Below are positions 54,451-64,000 of a DNA stretch of 64,000 nt, piece after piece. Position 1 is the first letter of the stretch. Every line of letters starts with the position of its first letter. A model generated the notes under the pieces. It made no database searches and was not told the DNA's origin. It saw only the letters and a list, made by a program, of their open reading frames with translations. Position numbers and translations under genes: made by a program. This stretch comes from Siphonodentalium dalli (Eukaryota > Mollusca > Scaphopoda > Gadilida > Siphonodentaliidae): contig CP136065.1 of assembly GCA_032622095.1 (NCBI GenBank), forward strand, positions 98,155,343 to 98,219,342, read 5' to 3'.

Positions 54451-54530
54451 ACATTCGCCCTGTACTCCATGCGATATAAAAAAACCAAATGCTAGTAACA
54501 CCACACTAGGTGGCGTAATAAAACCGTTCC
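54451..54530 (+). repeat. dispersed repeat G, copy 2
   Basis: Counterpart of 52,158-52,230: ACATTCGCCCTGTACTCCA...ACACCACACTAGGTGGCGTAA. Confidence 0.5.
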
Positions 54531-55749
54531 CGGTTAATCAATTAGTTTATTATGTTCGTACCGTTTTCGAGCTACCGACGTTCGACTTAACTAAATTTGA
54601 CTGTAGTAGTTGCCTCTTCACATACACTCGTGTAACGCATTTGGATCACACATGTTGTGCTTTGTTTTCTGTACTTTATGAACTGGATAACCACAATGTG
54701 TATACGCACACGACTTCCATAAAAATCACACAGATGAGAAGGCTGTTTACTATATAAATTATCTGTGGCAGCGATAGCATAAATGCTGTTTTATAATGTA
54801 CTTTTATGTTTTTTTCTATACTTAGATATACGCCAATTTCAGTTGCGATTTTCCATATTATTTGTCGTTATTTTGACCAAGTGCTCTGCGATAACTTCTA
54901 CTCATTTTCTAAGGTAGCAATATACGGGGGCCGGAAATATAGCAAAAATAGTGTATCTGGGGGCATAACAGTTAGTGTAGCCTGTGTTAAATGTGAAGGT
55001 TTAGTTATTTTACACAGCTGGAAAAATTCACAAAAAAAGTGAAAAATGTGGATACGTAACATGATTGGGCGAAGGCCAACTTTGTGTGCTTGGTTATAGG
55101 AAAATATATATTCTGTAATCTGCGATTGCATCAGATATTTCTCAGCAATAACATAGCTCTATCAGACAGAAGAAGCTTATTTACTGACATTCGCTCTGTC
55201 GTGGTCTGTGCTTGTGTTCAAAATGGTAAATTTGGGGGGGGGGGGGGGGAAATGGCTCAAATTAAGCATTTTGCAAGCCAAGGGGTATAATTCTTGACAA
55301 GTTGTACTGAGAAGCTAAGGTACAGACATGTGATTATTTCTAACATTTCTGTCGCAAATAAAACATGTTTGATGGGACCTATGGCGAAGATAAAGGATCA
55401 GCATATATTTGAGGCACAGTACCCCTCCCAGGTTGGAAATTGTGATGGTGCTACCTAACTCCAGAAGTCCGTCATTTGTTAAATTTCGGGGGACTATAGA
55501 TATGACCTCCGTCCGCCTGTTCGTGCGTGTGCCCGTCACACATCATGGATACCTTCATTGTGTAATCATCTCCTCCCACATTTTCGAATGTATATAATTG
55601 AAACTTTAGGATAATGTTACCAATATGTTGCTGGTGTGCAACATGTATATATATAGACGACGGAAAGTAATGTTGTTCACCGAATTATTGCTCTATCTTG
55701 GACCGTTTTGAGTGTATGTACCTTCTTTGTGTAATAAACCCCACCTCCA
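54531..55749. other. gene-free stretch with poly-G tract
   Basis: No gene recognised. A 16-base G run lies at 55,234-55,249. Confidence 0.4.
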
Positions 55750-56720
55750 TGTGGGCCCGCGGTAGAATATGCCTACGGACCCACTGCGAGGGCGAAGAAT
55801 CCCCTAATGTAGCACCACGTTTGCCGAGGGGTGCATCCCGTGATGCGTGGTGTAGGAGTCATGGCTGTAATGGGGCGGCCGTATCACGTGAGTCGTCGAG
55901 CTATGGGTACGGCTTAGCGCATGGTCCACTTTGGTCCTGCATCTCTTCCGTATTGCTGGCCAATTGAAATCTGTCAAACCGATCAGGACCGGTCTAGTGA
56001 CGAGCTCTCTTCTGATTGAATGTTCAAAGAAAGTTCAATCTGATACGTTGTTACAGTTAACAGCCATTGCACAAACACCAGTCACTGTTTCTCCTTACCA
56101 CACATTGAATAGTAACATGGCAGTTTTGAGAACCCACGATATCTCCGACTCTTCTGAGCCAGAGATATTTCCTGATTTGGCACCACAGGTACTTACTGCT
56201 GTTTTCTAAGACAGTTGATGGACGAAATCCCCTACGACGTTTTAAATGTCAGGGGTATGGTCATGGCCAGGAACATTGTAAAGAAACCACATTTGCACGC
56301 AGTTTTGTTTCGGTTCATGATCGTAAGGATTGTACCAACCAATACAGTCTGTTTCTGTTCATGATCGTAAGGATTGTACCAAACCAAAACAGTCTGTTTC
56401 TGTTCATGATCGTAAGGATTGTACTAAACCAAAACAATTTTCAAACTGACAAGGGTCACATGCTACAATGGATCGTTCATGTCCCATATGGGACTGTGAA
56501 TTCAACATTCAACGGTGTAAGGCTGAGAAACATCTATCATATTTCGATGCAAAGAATATAGCTAGTGCTCGACAATCAACTTAACCAGTCACATATTCTG
56601 ATGTCGTTTGTACTCAGGCAGACAACAGACAGACCATCACTATTCGTGTATCAAAGCGACAGAAATTGACGTAACTGATATAACTCCTGTCCCCGAACCT
56701 GTATCACAGGCCATGGAAAT
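55750..56720 (+). pseudogene. jockey/I-like element, leader and ORF1, copy 2
   Basis: A GC-richer leader (55,756-55,940, shared with 8,060-8,275) is followed by ORF1-like sequence parallel to copy 1: LLIECSKKVQSDTLLQLTAI near 56,005, HDISDSSEPEI, a shifted FKCQGYGHGQEHC knuckle near 56,245, DRKDCT, then QGSHATMDRSCP and KAEKHLSYFDAKN. The third knuckle's last Cys is kept here. The second knuckle is disrupted by a triplication. Stops and frameshifts are numerous. The 3' end and ORF2 are not found, so the copy is truncated. Confidence 0.7.
56308..56445 (+). repeat. 46-bp triplication inside the zinc-knuckle region
   Basis: GTTCATGATCGTAAGGATTG with ACCAA.CCAA(A/T)ACAGTCTGTTTC occurs three times in tandem, starting at about 56,315, 56,358 and 56,404. 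Copy 1 of the family has this sequence once. Confidence 0.9.
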
Positions 56721-57322
56721 TTCTACCGCAGATGCACACTTCTCCCCAAACAATCGACTCAAGTTAAACCAGTTACAGCAACACAGTCTATTTGTGTTTA
56801 AGTTATTGCACCACAAAGAAAGTCGCCAGAAACATATCTTGTTTCACAGACTATTTCCATTTCTCGACTTTAAAATTTTGAATTATTTTTTACCAAAGTT
56901 CGATTCTTTTGGTACAGAAAAAGCCAACCTCCTAAGAAATGGTCGGCGACATCTTGTTTAGCCCTTTCTTTACTAAATACTCATTGCTGATCAATGGAAT
57001 TAATAAAATATATAACGAGCACATACCTTTTTTGAACTTACTATCTGAAAATTTCCCACAAATTCATAGGAATCCTTATGAACTTGTAAAATATATCGTA
57101 TGATTATATATCATGAACATCCCAGATGAATACAAGTTAATTTCTATGTATATTTATATAACTGCTTGTCCAGACAAGCAGTCTCACAACAAGTTACACG
57201 ACATCCAGTCAGCTAATATACAATTAAGCCATTCGCAAATTTGATATACATTAGTTTCGTGTCGTACATGTCACTGCGAACGTTTCATTCGTTGTTGTCT
57301 GCATGTTATCCGGCTGCGCTGT
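56721..57322. other. gene-free stretch before the mucin-like exon
   Basis: No coding sequence recognised. It would contain the 3' UTR of the minus-strand gene that stops at 57,323. I found no clear AATAAA on that strand nearby. Confidence 0.35.
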
Positions 57323-58047
57323 CTATGGCACAGTAATCTCTCGTTTCTCGTGACGGAAGATATCCAACCAGACAATCAACACAAAAACACTTGCACAGAA
57401 GCAAAGTGGTGGCAAACTGAACGCCAAGGTCATTAGATCTTTTTCAAACACCGAGGATTTACTTCGCCTGTATCGAGACGTTGTATTTCGATGGATAACT
57501 GACAACGTGATGATGTTGTCCTTTTTGGTGACGTTTTCTTTTCTGGATACCTTGCAGTAGCATCTGCACTGAGATGATTTTGATCTCGGACCTGGTGTCC
57601 AAAACATTGAAGACTTTGATGACAATGTCGATAAGTCAATGATCGTCGTCTTGAGTGATGGGCTGCCATTGGTAGCCGCATGTGGAGTGGTTAGCGCTGA
57701 GATGTGAATATCCGTCGTAACCGATACAGTATCAGTGCTCGCCGTTTCACCATCAGTGTATGTCGTCGATGTAACTAGTGATACAGCCAATACCGTCGTG
57801 TCTGTTGCAAGTTTAGTTGTAGCATTATCAGCATGGACAGAGGAGCGTGTGTTGGGAGTTATAACTGTTGTGATTTCAGAACCTGTAATAGTTTCGCTAT
57901 CTGTTATGTCTGTGGCAACTGTTGTCGTTGTCTGTGGCGTTGATTGGATCGACGTTTCATTGGTTGTTAACTCAGTTGAGAGCAACACGCTGGTAGTCGT
58001 TTGTATCGTCATATCCGTCGCTGATGTTAACCAGATCTCATCGGCAT
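57323..58047 (-). CDS. 3'-terminal exon: Ser/Thr-rich stalk and membrane anchor
   Basis: The exon opens after a splice acceptor (ATCACTTCAG at 58,057-58,048) in phase 1 and codes DADEIWLTSATD followed by about 165 Thr/Ser-rich, mucin-like residues. A CRCYC cluster, a charged RYRRSK segment, a hydrophobic helix (AFSLPPLCFCASVFVLIVW) and a short basic tail ending at 57,323 complete it. The layout is a heavily O-glycosylated stalk, cysteine knot, single transmembrane helix and short cytoplasmic tail. Molluscan lectin-like surface proteins known to me have similar Cys-rich and YRR(S/T)K juxtamembrane parts. It would join the lectin exon at 63,212 in frame. Confidence 0.7.
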
Positions 58048-58240
58048 CTGAAGTGATACATTACTTAAGTGGTTGTGGTAAAACGTGGTATAAACATATT
58101 TATTTTCTCTAAATCATGCATTTAGATAAACAAATTGAATAGCATAACAAAAAGACAATTACATCAGATCATTACCAGCCCTTTGATGAACAGCCTGTCA
58201 AACAGCCACATTTAATAATGTGTCGATGTTGGATAATTGT

Positions 58241-58398
58241 TGTATGGGCGTGTTAATAACTTGATAAATCAATTTATAACAATTATGATTTATTATTTTG
58301 ATTCAAAACAATCGAGAGTGATGCAAGGAAAGTCACTCACACATACATTGTTTTCTCTACAATTCGTACTACGTAATTGCGTACCAACATACACTACA
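58241..58398 (-). repeat. 3' LTR
   Basis: 158 bp, TG...CA ends (on the minus strand TGTAGTGTATGTTGG...GCCCATACA). It differs from the 5' LTR at 7 positions by my count, about 4.4%. Confidence 0.9.
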
Positions 58399-58562
58399 CT
58401 CTTGCACAAAAGAAATACATGAAAAACCAAATATTACTGACTCATGGTCTAACCTTTGACCAACAGAACCAACTGTTAGAATACAGAATGCAAAATAGTT
58501 CAGACATGGTAATATTTATAATATATGGTATAGGTGCCACCTATTAGGTGGTATATGACCCT

Positions 58563-59102
58563 TTAGTTATCCTGAAAGCGTTGCGGCTTTCTCACTGTCT
58601 GTCTCAAATTGTAAGGTCTATGTAGAGAGGCATTGTCTCTCTGATTTACACTAGAATCATTATTTCCAATATCATTATCAACAATTTCCGGACAATCAAT
58701 GTTTCCGAAAGAGAAAGCGGACCAATCTGGAAGGGATGAAACGGTGCCAGATTCATGTGAAACCTTTTTAGATTCAGAGAATTTTAGCAATTGATCAACA
58801 TGTCTCTTCCAAATGAGACCCTCAACTTCTACTAAATATGTCATCGGTCCAAGTATTTCCAAAATGATTCCCTTACTCCATTTTGGTTTATTTGCACGAA
58901 AATCTAATGTAAGGACTGTGTCCTTTGCATTAAACATTCTATGCGCCGATGGTTTCCTTTCGGCTGCTTTGGATGATTTCATTAACATGGAATCAGCAAA
59001 ATTAGGCTTCAAGATATCCAATTTAGTACGCAACCGACGCTTCATTAACAACTCACATGGTGGATGTTTTGTTGCAGTGTGTGGTGTCGTACGATATGCC
59101 AA
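58563..59102 (-). pseudogene. integrase C-terminus with GPY/F module
   Basis: The frame runs from the integrase catalytic end (MAYRTTPHTATKHPPCELLM) to a stop at 58,563. The GPY/F-type module WSKGIILEILGPMTYLVEVE with KRHVDQLLK lies near residues 75-110, and the tail ends RPYNLRQTVRKPQRFQDN. It is in a different frame from the catalytic core, so a frameshift lies near 59,100. Confidence 0.85.
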
Positions 59103-59560
59103 CAGAATTGAGACAATTTCTTGGAGAGTGAACCAGTAACACCATCTAATGACTTAATTCCCTCTTTAAAGGATCTCACAAAGCGTTCTGCCTCTCCGTT
59201 TGAACTTGGCTGGTAGGGGGCACTTTTGATGTGCTTAATACAATTTGCTCTCGACAAATCACTGAAATAATTTGACACAAATTGGGGACCGTTATCGCTG
59301 ACAATTTCTTGAGGTAACCCATGAATTGCAAACAAATTTCTCAATACTTCCACCGTTTTCTCGGCAGATGTGGAACCCATTTCTACAACTTCTGGCCATT
59401 TGGACATGGCATCTATGACAATAAACAACATCTTACCCCTGAAGGGACCTGCAAAATCTATATGCAACCGACACCATGGACTATTTCGCCAAATCCAAGG
59501 GTTTGGGGTGTCTTTTGATGGATTTGACGCAAGATTGACATGAATTAACAGTCTCTTAAA
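59045..59560 (-). pseudogene. integrase catalytic core
   Basis: The D,D(35)E triad is readable: Asp in LHIDFAGPF, Asp in VSDNGPQF and Glu in NGEAERF. The start is shifted with respect to the preceding RNase H/integrase frame, and the zinc-binding Cys pair (SCQSC) sits just before, after a TAA. All catalytic residues are kept even though the frame is broken. Confidence 0.88.
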
Positions 59561-60557
59561 TATGTTGGTCAGTCGACGGCCACCACACATGCAAACGTGC
59601 CAACGATTTCATCTTAACTATTCCTGGGTGGGCTTCATGCAACATGTTCAATATAAAATCATGAAATTCTTTGGGAACAATAACCCTCAAGCCCCAAAGT
59701 AAACAACCTTCTTCCAATGACAATTCATTTTGTTTCTGTTGGAAAGGTTTGAATTCTGGAGACAAATCCTTCTCCTCTGGCCATCCATACAAAACAAAAG
59801 ATTGGACCTTTGATAAAACATAATCATTATTTGTGGCATTGCAGATATCAATAGCACGCAATGGCAAACGATCCTGCTGCTGTCTGTTTATCACAGAAGC
59901 TTCAAGTGTATGAATATCCTCAATATCATTACCAATAACTCCAAGCGGAAGTCTTGAGAAGCAATCGGCATTGGCATTAGCTGTCCCGGCCTTATATCTT
60001 ATATCAAAACAATATGCACCCAATTTTAGGGCCCACCTCTGAAGTCTGCTTGTAGCTAACACAGGAATGCCTTTCTTACTGCCGAATATATATGACAGTG
60101 GTTTATGATCAGAAACAAGGGTGAAATGTGTGCCATAAAGGAATTCATGAAATTTGGTTACCCCGCATAAAATTGCGAGAGCCTCTTTTTCTAAAGTTGA
60201 ATAATTGCGCCCTGTTGGGCTTAAGGTGCGATAAGCGAACGCAATCTGTCTTTCGACGCCATCAATGATATGGCTTAAAACTCCCGCAATTCCATAAAAT
60301 GAGGCATCTACTGCAAGAATAACTGGCTTATCTGGATCAAAGTGAACCAGGCATTTATCTGAACTGAGACATTTCTTCAATTGTTCAAATGCATTTGTAT
60401 ATTCATTTGACCACACAAATTTAACATTCTTCTGTAGTATATGATTCAAAGGTTGAACCATAGTTGACATGTTGGGCAGATATTTCCGGTAATAATTAAT
60501 CATTCCTAAAAATGATTGCAATTCTTTGATTGAGGTTGGTTCGGGACAAGCTAACAT
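59556..60557 (-). pseudogene. RT C-terminus, RNase H and integrase zinc domain
   Basis: Contains the RT connection (IKELQSFLGMINYYRKYLPN), the RNase H motifs LAVDASFYGIAGVL, STLEKEALAI, SDHKPLSY and ANADCFSRLP, and the integrase HH half of the zinc finger (HEAHPGIVKMKSLARLHVWW). A frameshift against the RT frame lies near 60,555. The frame ends in a TAA shortly after WWPSTDQHI. Confidence 0.9.
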
Positions 60558-61640
60558 GCCTTAATTTTCTCAGGTAGAGGCTTGGTACCATGACAATCAA
60601 TCTGATGACCCAAAAATTTAACATGGTCTTCCATGAAGTGACACTTGGTCTTCTGAAGCTGAATACCATATTTCTTAAAAATTCTTAGTACCTGAGACAA
60701 ATTTTGAAGATGATCAAGATCATTATTTCCTGTTACCAATACATCATCAAAATAGTGAACTACTCCAGACAGGCCATTCAATATCTTATCAATAATACTC
60801 CCAAATATGGCAGGGGATGATGCAACGCCAAATGGTAACTTCCGGTACATGTACAACCCTAGGTGGGTATTTATTGTCAAGAGTTCACGGCTATCAGGAT
60901 GGAGCTGAATTTGTTGAAACGCAGCTGATAAATCCAATTTAGTGAATTTCTTACCCCCATTTAACTGAGAAAGGAGCTCATCTATCTTAGGAACATGATG
61001 TTCCGGTACTTTAAGATAAGGGTTTACAGTGACTTTATAATCTCCACATATACGTAATGAACCGTTGGACTTTACTACTGGTACAATAGGAGTGGCCCAT
61101 TCTGCATAATCTACTTTCTCTAAAGTCCCGACTTGAACTAATTTATCTAACTGAGCTGCTATTTTCCCCTTTAATGCAAATGGAACAGATCTAGCTTTAT
61201 AACATCTCGGCTGTGTACCCTCCTTCAACTCCAACTTGGCTGTGAACTCTTTGCATGTACCTGCAGACCCATCAAAAAGACATTCATTTTCCTTAAGTAA
61301 TTGATCAAGGCCTGCTACAGGGGGTTCACCTGTCTCATGACCTGTATCTACAAATTTCAATTCTTCCCAATCAATCTTAATATGCTGTAACCAGTTCCGA
61401 CCGAAGAAGGAGGGTCATTTGCCCTTAACCACAATAAGTGGAAGTTGTTTACATTGGTCAATGTATTTAACATTCACCACGATTTCTCCCAACACTGGTA
61501 GAACATCTTTAGTGTAATTTCACAGCACTTTTCTCGTCGTTTGCAATGGAACATGTGCAAATTGTTTGTAGTACAGGTGCTCATCTATAATGGAAACACT
61601 GGGACCCGTGTCCAGTTCCATGGACGTTTCACAGTGCTCA
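60551..61640 (-). pseudogene. pol: protease and reverse transcriptase
   Basis: The aspartic protease motif ELDTGPSVSIID is at about 61,618-61,583. Two in-frame TGA codons (61,522-61,520 and 61,417-61,415) interrupt the region between protease and RT. From 61,360 the RT is open: ATPIVPVVKSNGSLRICGDY, KLDLSAAFQQI, LPFGVASSPAIF and the catalytic box YFDD, a variant of the usual Y(V/L/I)DD. The frame ends near EKIKAC. Confidence 0.9.
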
Positions 61641-62523
61641 ATATTCAATGGTAGAAGAATTTCTTTCGGAACAAAAGAAGTCAGTAGTTGTGGTCTGCTG
61701 TATTTTATTCATAGAAATAAAATGTAATTGTTCTGGGTCACTATCGGCAGCATCGTCTTCGACTATATGTACATTTGCTGGTTTTTTCTTCGTAGTCATC
61801 TGCGCTTTCCTGGAATTCAGCTGTTTACATCTGGAATTTGTGTGCCCCGTACCCGAACATAGGTGACACGGTTTATCTTTAAAATAACAAAAATTCGGGC
61901 TGTGATTGGACTTCCCACATCGGAAACAAAGGGGATAACTCTTGCTCTTGGGTGGCATTTTCACGTATCTGACCTCGGTGCCTTCGGTGGTTTATTTTTT
62001 CAACCAAAGTCGATTCAATATCAGCATTTTCCATGGATGACGCAATTTGCATTGCTGTAGCTAGAGTTAAATCTTTCTCGGTGAGCAGTCTTCTTCGGAT
62101 GGACATTGATCGCATACCACAAACTAACCGATCCCTGAGTGCCTCATCTAAGAAAGCACCAAACTTGCAGTGTTCGCTGCTTTTTCGAACTGAAGCCACA
62201 TACTCGGCCATGTTTTCACTTTCGGTTTGGACACGGTTATGAAACTTATACCGTTCGGCGATGACGATAGGTGTTGGACAGTAGTGGGTATTGACCATTT
62301 TCACAATGTCAGCATAGCTTTTGTCACTTGGTTTATCTGGCAAAGATAGGCTTTTTATCAAAGCATAAGTCTCTGGTCCACAGAGTGTGAGCAGTGTGGA
62401 TTTTTTCTTTGCATTGTTAATATCATTAGCCAGAAAATATTGCTCTAATCTCTCGGTATAGTCTTCCCATTTAGCAGTATTTGGGTTAAATTGTTAAATG
62501 ACCGTGTTGACCGCTGTGGCCAT
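61638..62523 (-). pseudogene. gag with two zinc knuckles
   Basis: The likely start is the ATG at 62,523 (MATAVNTVI), followed at codon 10 by a TAA. The capsid-like part then reads on (TAKWEDYTERLEQYFLAND; SYADIVKMVNTHYCPTP). A frameshift near 61,950 precedes two knuckles, CFRCGKSNHSPNFC and CHLCSGTGHTNSRC, both Cys-X2-Cys-X4-His-X4-Cys. Gag and protease frames differ, as in elements that use ribosomal frameshifting, but decay makes this uncertain. Confidence 0.85.
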
Positions 62524-62630
62524 GCTTGCATGACAATAGGAAACTCGATTTTCAGTTTAATAGTTGGAATGTCTCTTTGGGACGTTTTTCACAACTTTTG
62601 CGTTTATCTCATTGGGATATATCCGCGATT

Positions 62631-62648
62631 TGTTTATTCTCGTCGCCA
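62631..62648 (-). other. primer-binding site
   Basis: On the minus strand, 4 bases after the 5' LTR end, TGGCGACGAGAATAAACA begins with the TGG expected to pair with a tRNA CCA end. The specific tRNA cannot be named without a tRNA set. Confidence 0.6.
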
Positions 62649-62652
62649 ATTG

Positions 62653-62810
62653 TGTATGGGCGTGGTAATAACTTGATAAATCAATTTATAACAATTATGA
62701 TTTATTCTTTTGATTCAAAACAATCGAGAGTGATGCAAGGGAAGTCACTCACACAGGCATTGTTTTCTCTACAATTCTTACTACGTAATTGCGTACCAAC
62801 ATACAATACA
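62653..62810 (-). repeat. 5' LTR
   Basis: 158 bp, TG...CA ends, partner of 58,241-58,398. Confidence 0.9.
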
Positions 62811-63211
62811 GTCTATGCATCAGATGAACTAAATTGTTGCCACTATATGACCTGACCCTCGACCCAACCCAATCAGTTTTCAATATTCGAAGTTCAAAGT
62901 TGAAATCAAAGCGACAAGAGAGATGATTATACTTCACAATATTCTACAATCGATGCATGTTTGCCATTGTCCACCAAGTTCATATGCGGTAGTCGCTAGT
63001 AGTGATAACGACACAGGTACGGTGGTGGAGCTGGGACTCAATCGCCTTGGTTACTGTGTTGTTGTCTCATGTCAATACCCAACCAGCATTTTCTGTTTGG
63101 AATACTAGCCAGAGACCAGGGGGAGCAAGTAATGAATATTGCACATTCGTGATTGGTGGGGTGATAATAATGATGGCAAAATTATTAAGATAATAAGATT
63201 GTAGAAGTAAC

Positions 63212-63444
63212 CTTTCTCGCATAGTGTGGTTGTATCTCTAGATGGATTGGTGCAGTATTGAGCACTGAATCCATCCGTTGTTCCGATGTACATATATGCA
63301 CAATTCCCGGCAGTGCCGGGCTGTCCAGGATACCAAAATTCCCAAATGATCGGCTTGTCATCATATGTTACGAAATCTTTAGTTCCCTGAATCCTGGTTA
63401 TACCAATCCAGAATCTTGCGTAATTGGCTACATGGTCAGCAAAC
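63212..63444 (-). CDS. C-type lectin domain exon (C-terminal half)
   Basis: A 233-bp exon between an acceptor (TTGCTGTTCCAG|G) and a donor (GAGAAAG|GTTACT). It codes FADHVANYARFWIGITRIQG, a WEFWYPGQP motif, NCAYM, QYC and the final LCEK, the usual order of the second half of a C-type lectin fold. QPG stands where sugar-binding domains have QPD or EPN, and no WND motif follows, so calcium-dependent sugar binding is doubtful. The exon ends in phase 1, matching the stalk exon at 58,047. The first half of the domain and a signal peptide should lie upstream (to the right), beyond what I can identify. Confidence 0.75.
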
Positions 63445-64000
63445 CTGGAACAGCAAATGGATGTGTGCCATTTAATTAATTACGCATATCTTTGATTAAT
63501 TAGTCGAGCGACTAAAATGGCACGTAATTTCTAAACTCGGCCACCAATAGTCGTGATATGGTACGCATGTGGGGTTGAGCAAAACGGTTTGTTCTACATG
63601 TATGTTGAACATTTAATCCGGATATCCACAGCCACTGCTCAAAGAAAATATTTGTGTTATAACTGTGTAGATACAGGTATGTGATGATAATATAAACAGA
63701 GGGCATGCAGATAAACCAACTCGCATATTCCCAACTGCTGACATCTCCGAATAACATAAGTCATGTTCAACAAACAACATCATGCTTAGAAGCTTGATCA
63801 TATTAGTTCACCAACCATACACACGACTATATGTGGGCTCAAGTTACATGTACATGTACAAGCTACCCGATCGCCAATTAACGCACATATCCTGTAATAA
63901 TTGCTTGAAATGTATAAATTAACTCACGAGTTCAACATGAAGCTGTATGAATCGGCCGTAGGCAGAACGATTATGTAGCCTCCGTGGTCTGCGCATATTG
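63445..64000. other. intron or upstream region of the lectin gene
   Basis: No exon identified. A small inverted pair GTGCCATTTAATTAAT/ACTAAAATGGCAC lies at 63,464-63,523, and TACATGTACATGTACA at about 63,845. Confidence 0.35.

Larger units (their letters stand above)
58241..62810 (-). mobile_element. Ty3/gypsy LTR retrotransposon, full length, decayed
   Basis: 4,570 bp with two 158-bp LTRs, primer-binding site, gag with two zinc knuckles, then protease, reverse transcriptase, RNase H, integrase and a GPY/F module in the order of Ty3/gypsy elements. The domain phrases resemble mag/K02A2.6-like lineages. Premature stops and at least four frameshifts show it is dead. No envelope-like frame was found between the integrase end (58,563) and the 3' LTR. 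I found no matching target-site duplication (ATTGT on one side, GTCTA on the other). Confidence 0.93.
58048..63211 (-). other. intron carrying a Ty3/gypsy insertion
   Basis: Bounded by a donor G|GTTACT at 63,211 and an acceptor ...ACTTCAG at 58,048. Without the 4,570-bp retrotransposon the intron would be about 590 bp. The remaining flanks, 58,048-58,240 and 62,811-63,211, show no coding sequence. Confidence 0.55.

Noticed and set aside
57735-58112. Val/Ser-rich 125-codon frame on the plus strand
   Set aside because: Shadow of the Thr/Ser-rich stalk exon on the other strand.
58399-58562. Envelope gene or extra frame between integrase and 3' LTR
   Set aside because: Only about 160 bp with no open frame. 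The purine-rich stretch before the LTR is weak.
63512-63801. Minus-strand frames upstream of the lectin exon as a first exon
   Set aside because: No C-type lectin N-terminal motif, no convincing signal peptide and no matching splice donor found.

Overview
The window is animal nuclear DNA: AT-rich, with intron-containing coding fragments and no prokaryotic gene organisation. It is almost entirely repeats. A mollusc, perhaps a gastropod, is my best guess. The reasons are a C-type-lectin/mucin-like membrane protein of a lophotrochozoan style, non-LTR retrotransposons ending in (CAAT)n and (CTTAT)n tails, and many fold-back MITE-like elements. The species assignment is inference. No tRNA, rRNA or CRISPR array was seen.

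Left third (1-27 kb): a mosaic of dispersed repeats and decayed genes. It holds a TIR-bounded element (4.3-4.9 kb), a 20-bp tandem array (5.4 kb), a decayed KIAA1958/Crypton-like recombinase fragment (6.0-6.5 kb) and duplicated repeats (9.5-10.4 kb). A 40-bp satellite of about 27 units follows (14.06-15.14 kb), then two non-LTR 3' ends (15.3-15.6 and 16.2-16.4 kb), a 55-bp tandem array (17.3-17.6 kb) and fold-back elements (20.0 and 22.4-23.0 kb). One unrecognised coding-like frame with a single internal stop lies at 3.66-4.17 kb.

Centre (27.3-36.5 kb): the most striking structure, a giant imperfect palindrome with arms of about 4.1 kb around an asymmetric spacer of about 0.6 kb. Each arm carries, pointing outward, a P-loop ATPase gene and a small C2HC zinc-finger gene with an acidic tail. 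The right arm keeps a TATA-like box, an N-terminal C2H2 finger, a polyglutamine tract and an intact ATPase core. The left arm has lost the N-terminus and carries a frameshift. The two proteins look like those of virus-like mobile elements of invertebrates. No capsid, polymerase or integrase gene is visible, so it may be a defective head-to-head derivative or an undescribed small element.

Right part (36.5-57 kb): a hAT-like non-autonomous element (37.0-38.2 kb), second copies of repeats seen on the left, GA/CA microsatellites (42.9-43.1 kb) and two ORF1-only jockey/I-like retrotransposon remnants (45.9-47.4 kb, minus; 55.75-56.7 kb, plus). There are also a degenerate 135-bp tandem array and several fold-back elements.

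Right end (57.3-63.5 kb): two minus-strand exons of one likely host gene, half of a C-type lectin domain (63,444-63,212) and a Ser/Thr-rich stalk plus membrane anchor (58,047-57,323). They join in the same phase. The intron between them contains a full-length but decayed Ty3/gypsy retrotransposon with 158-bp LTRs (58,241-62,810, minus).
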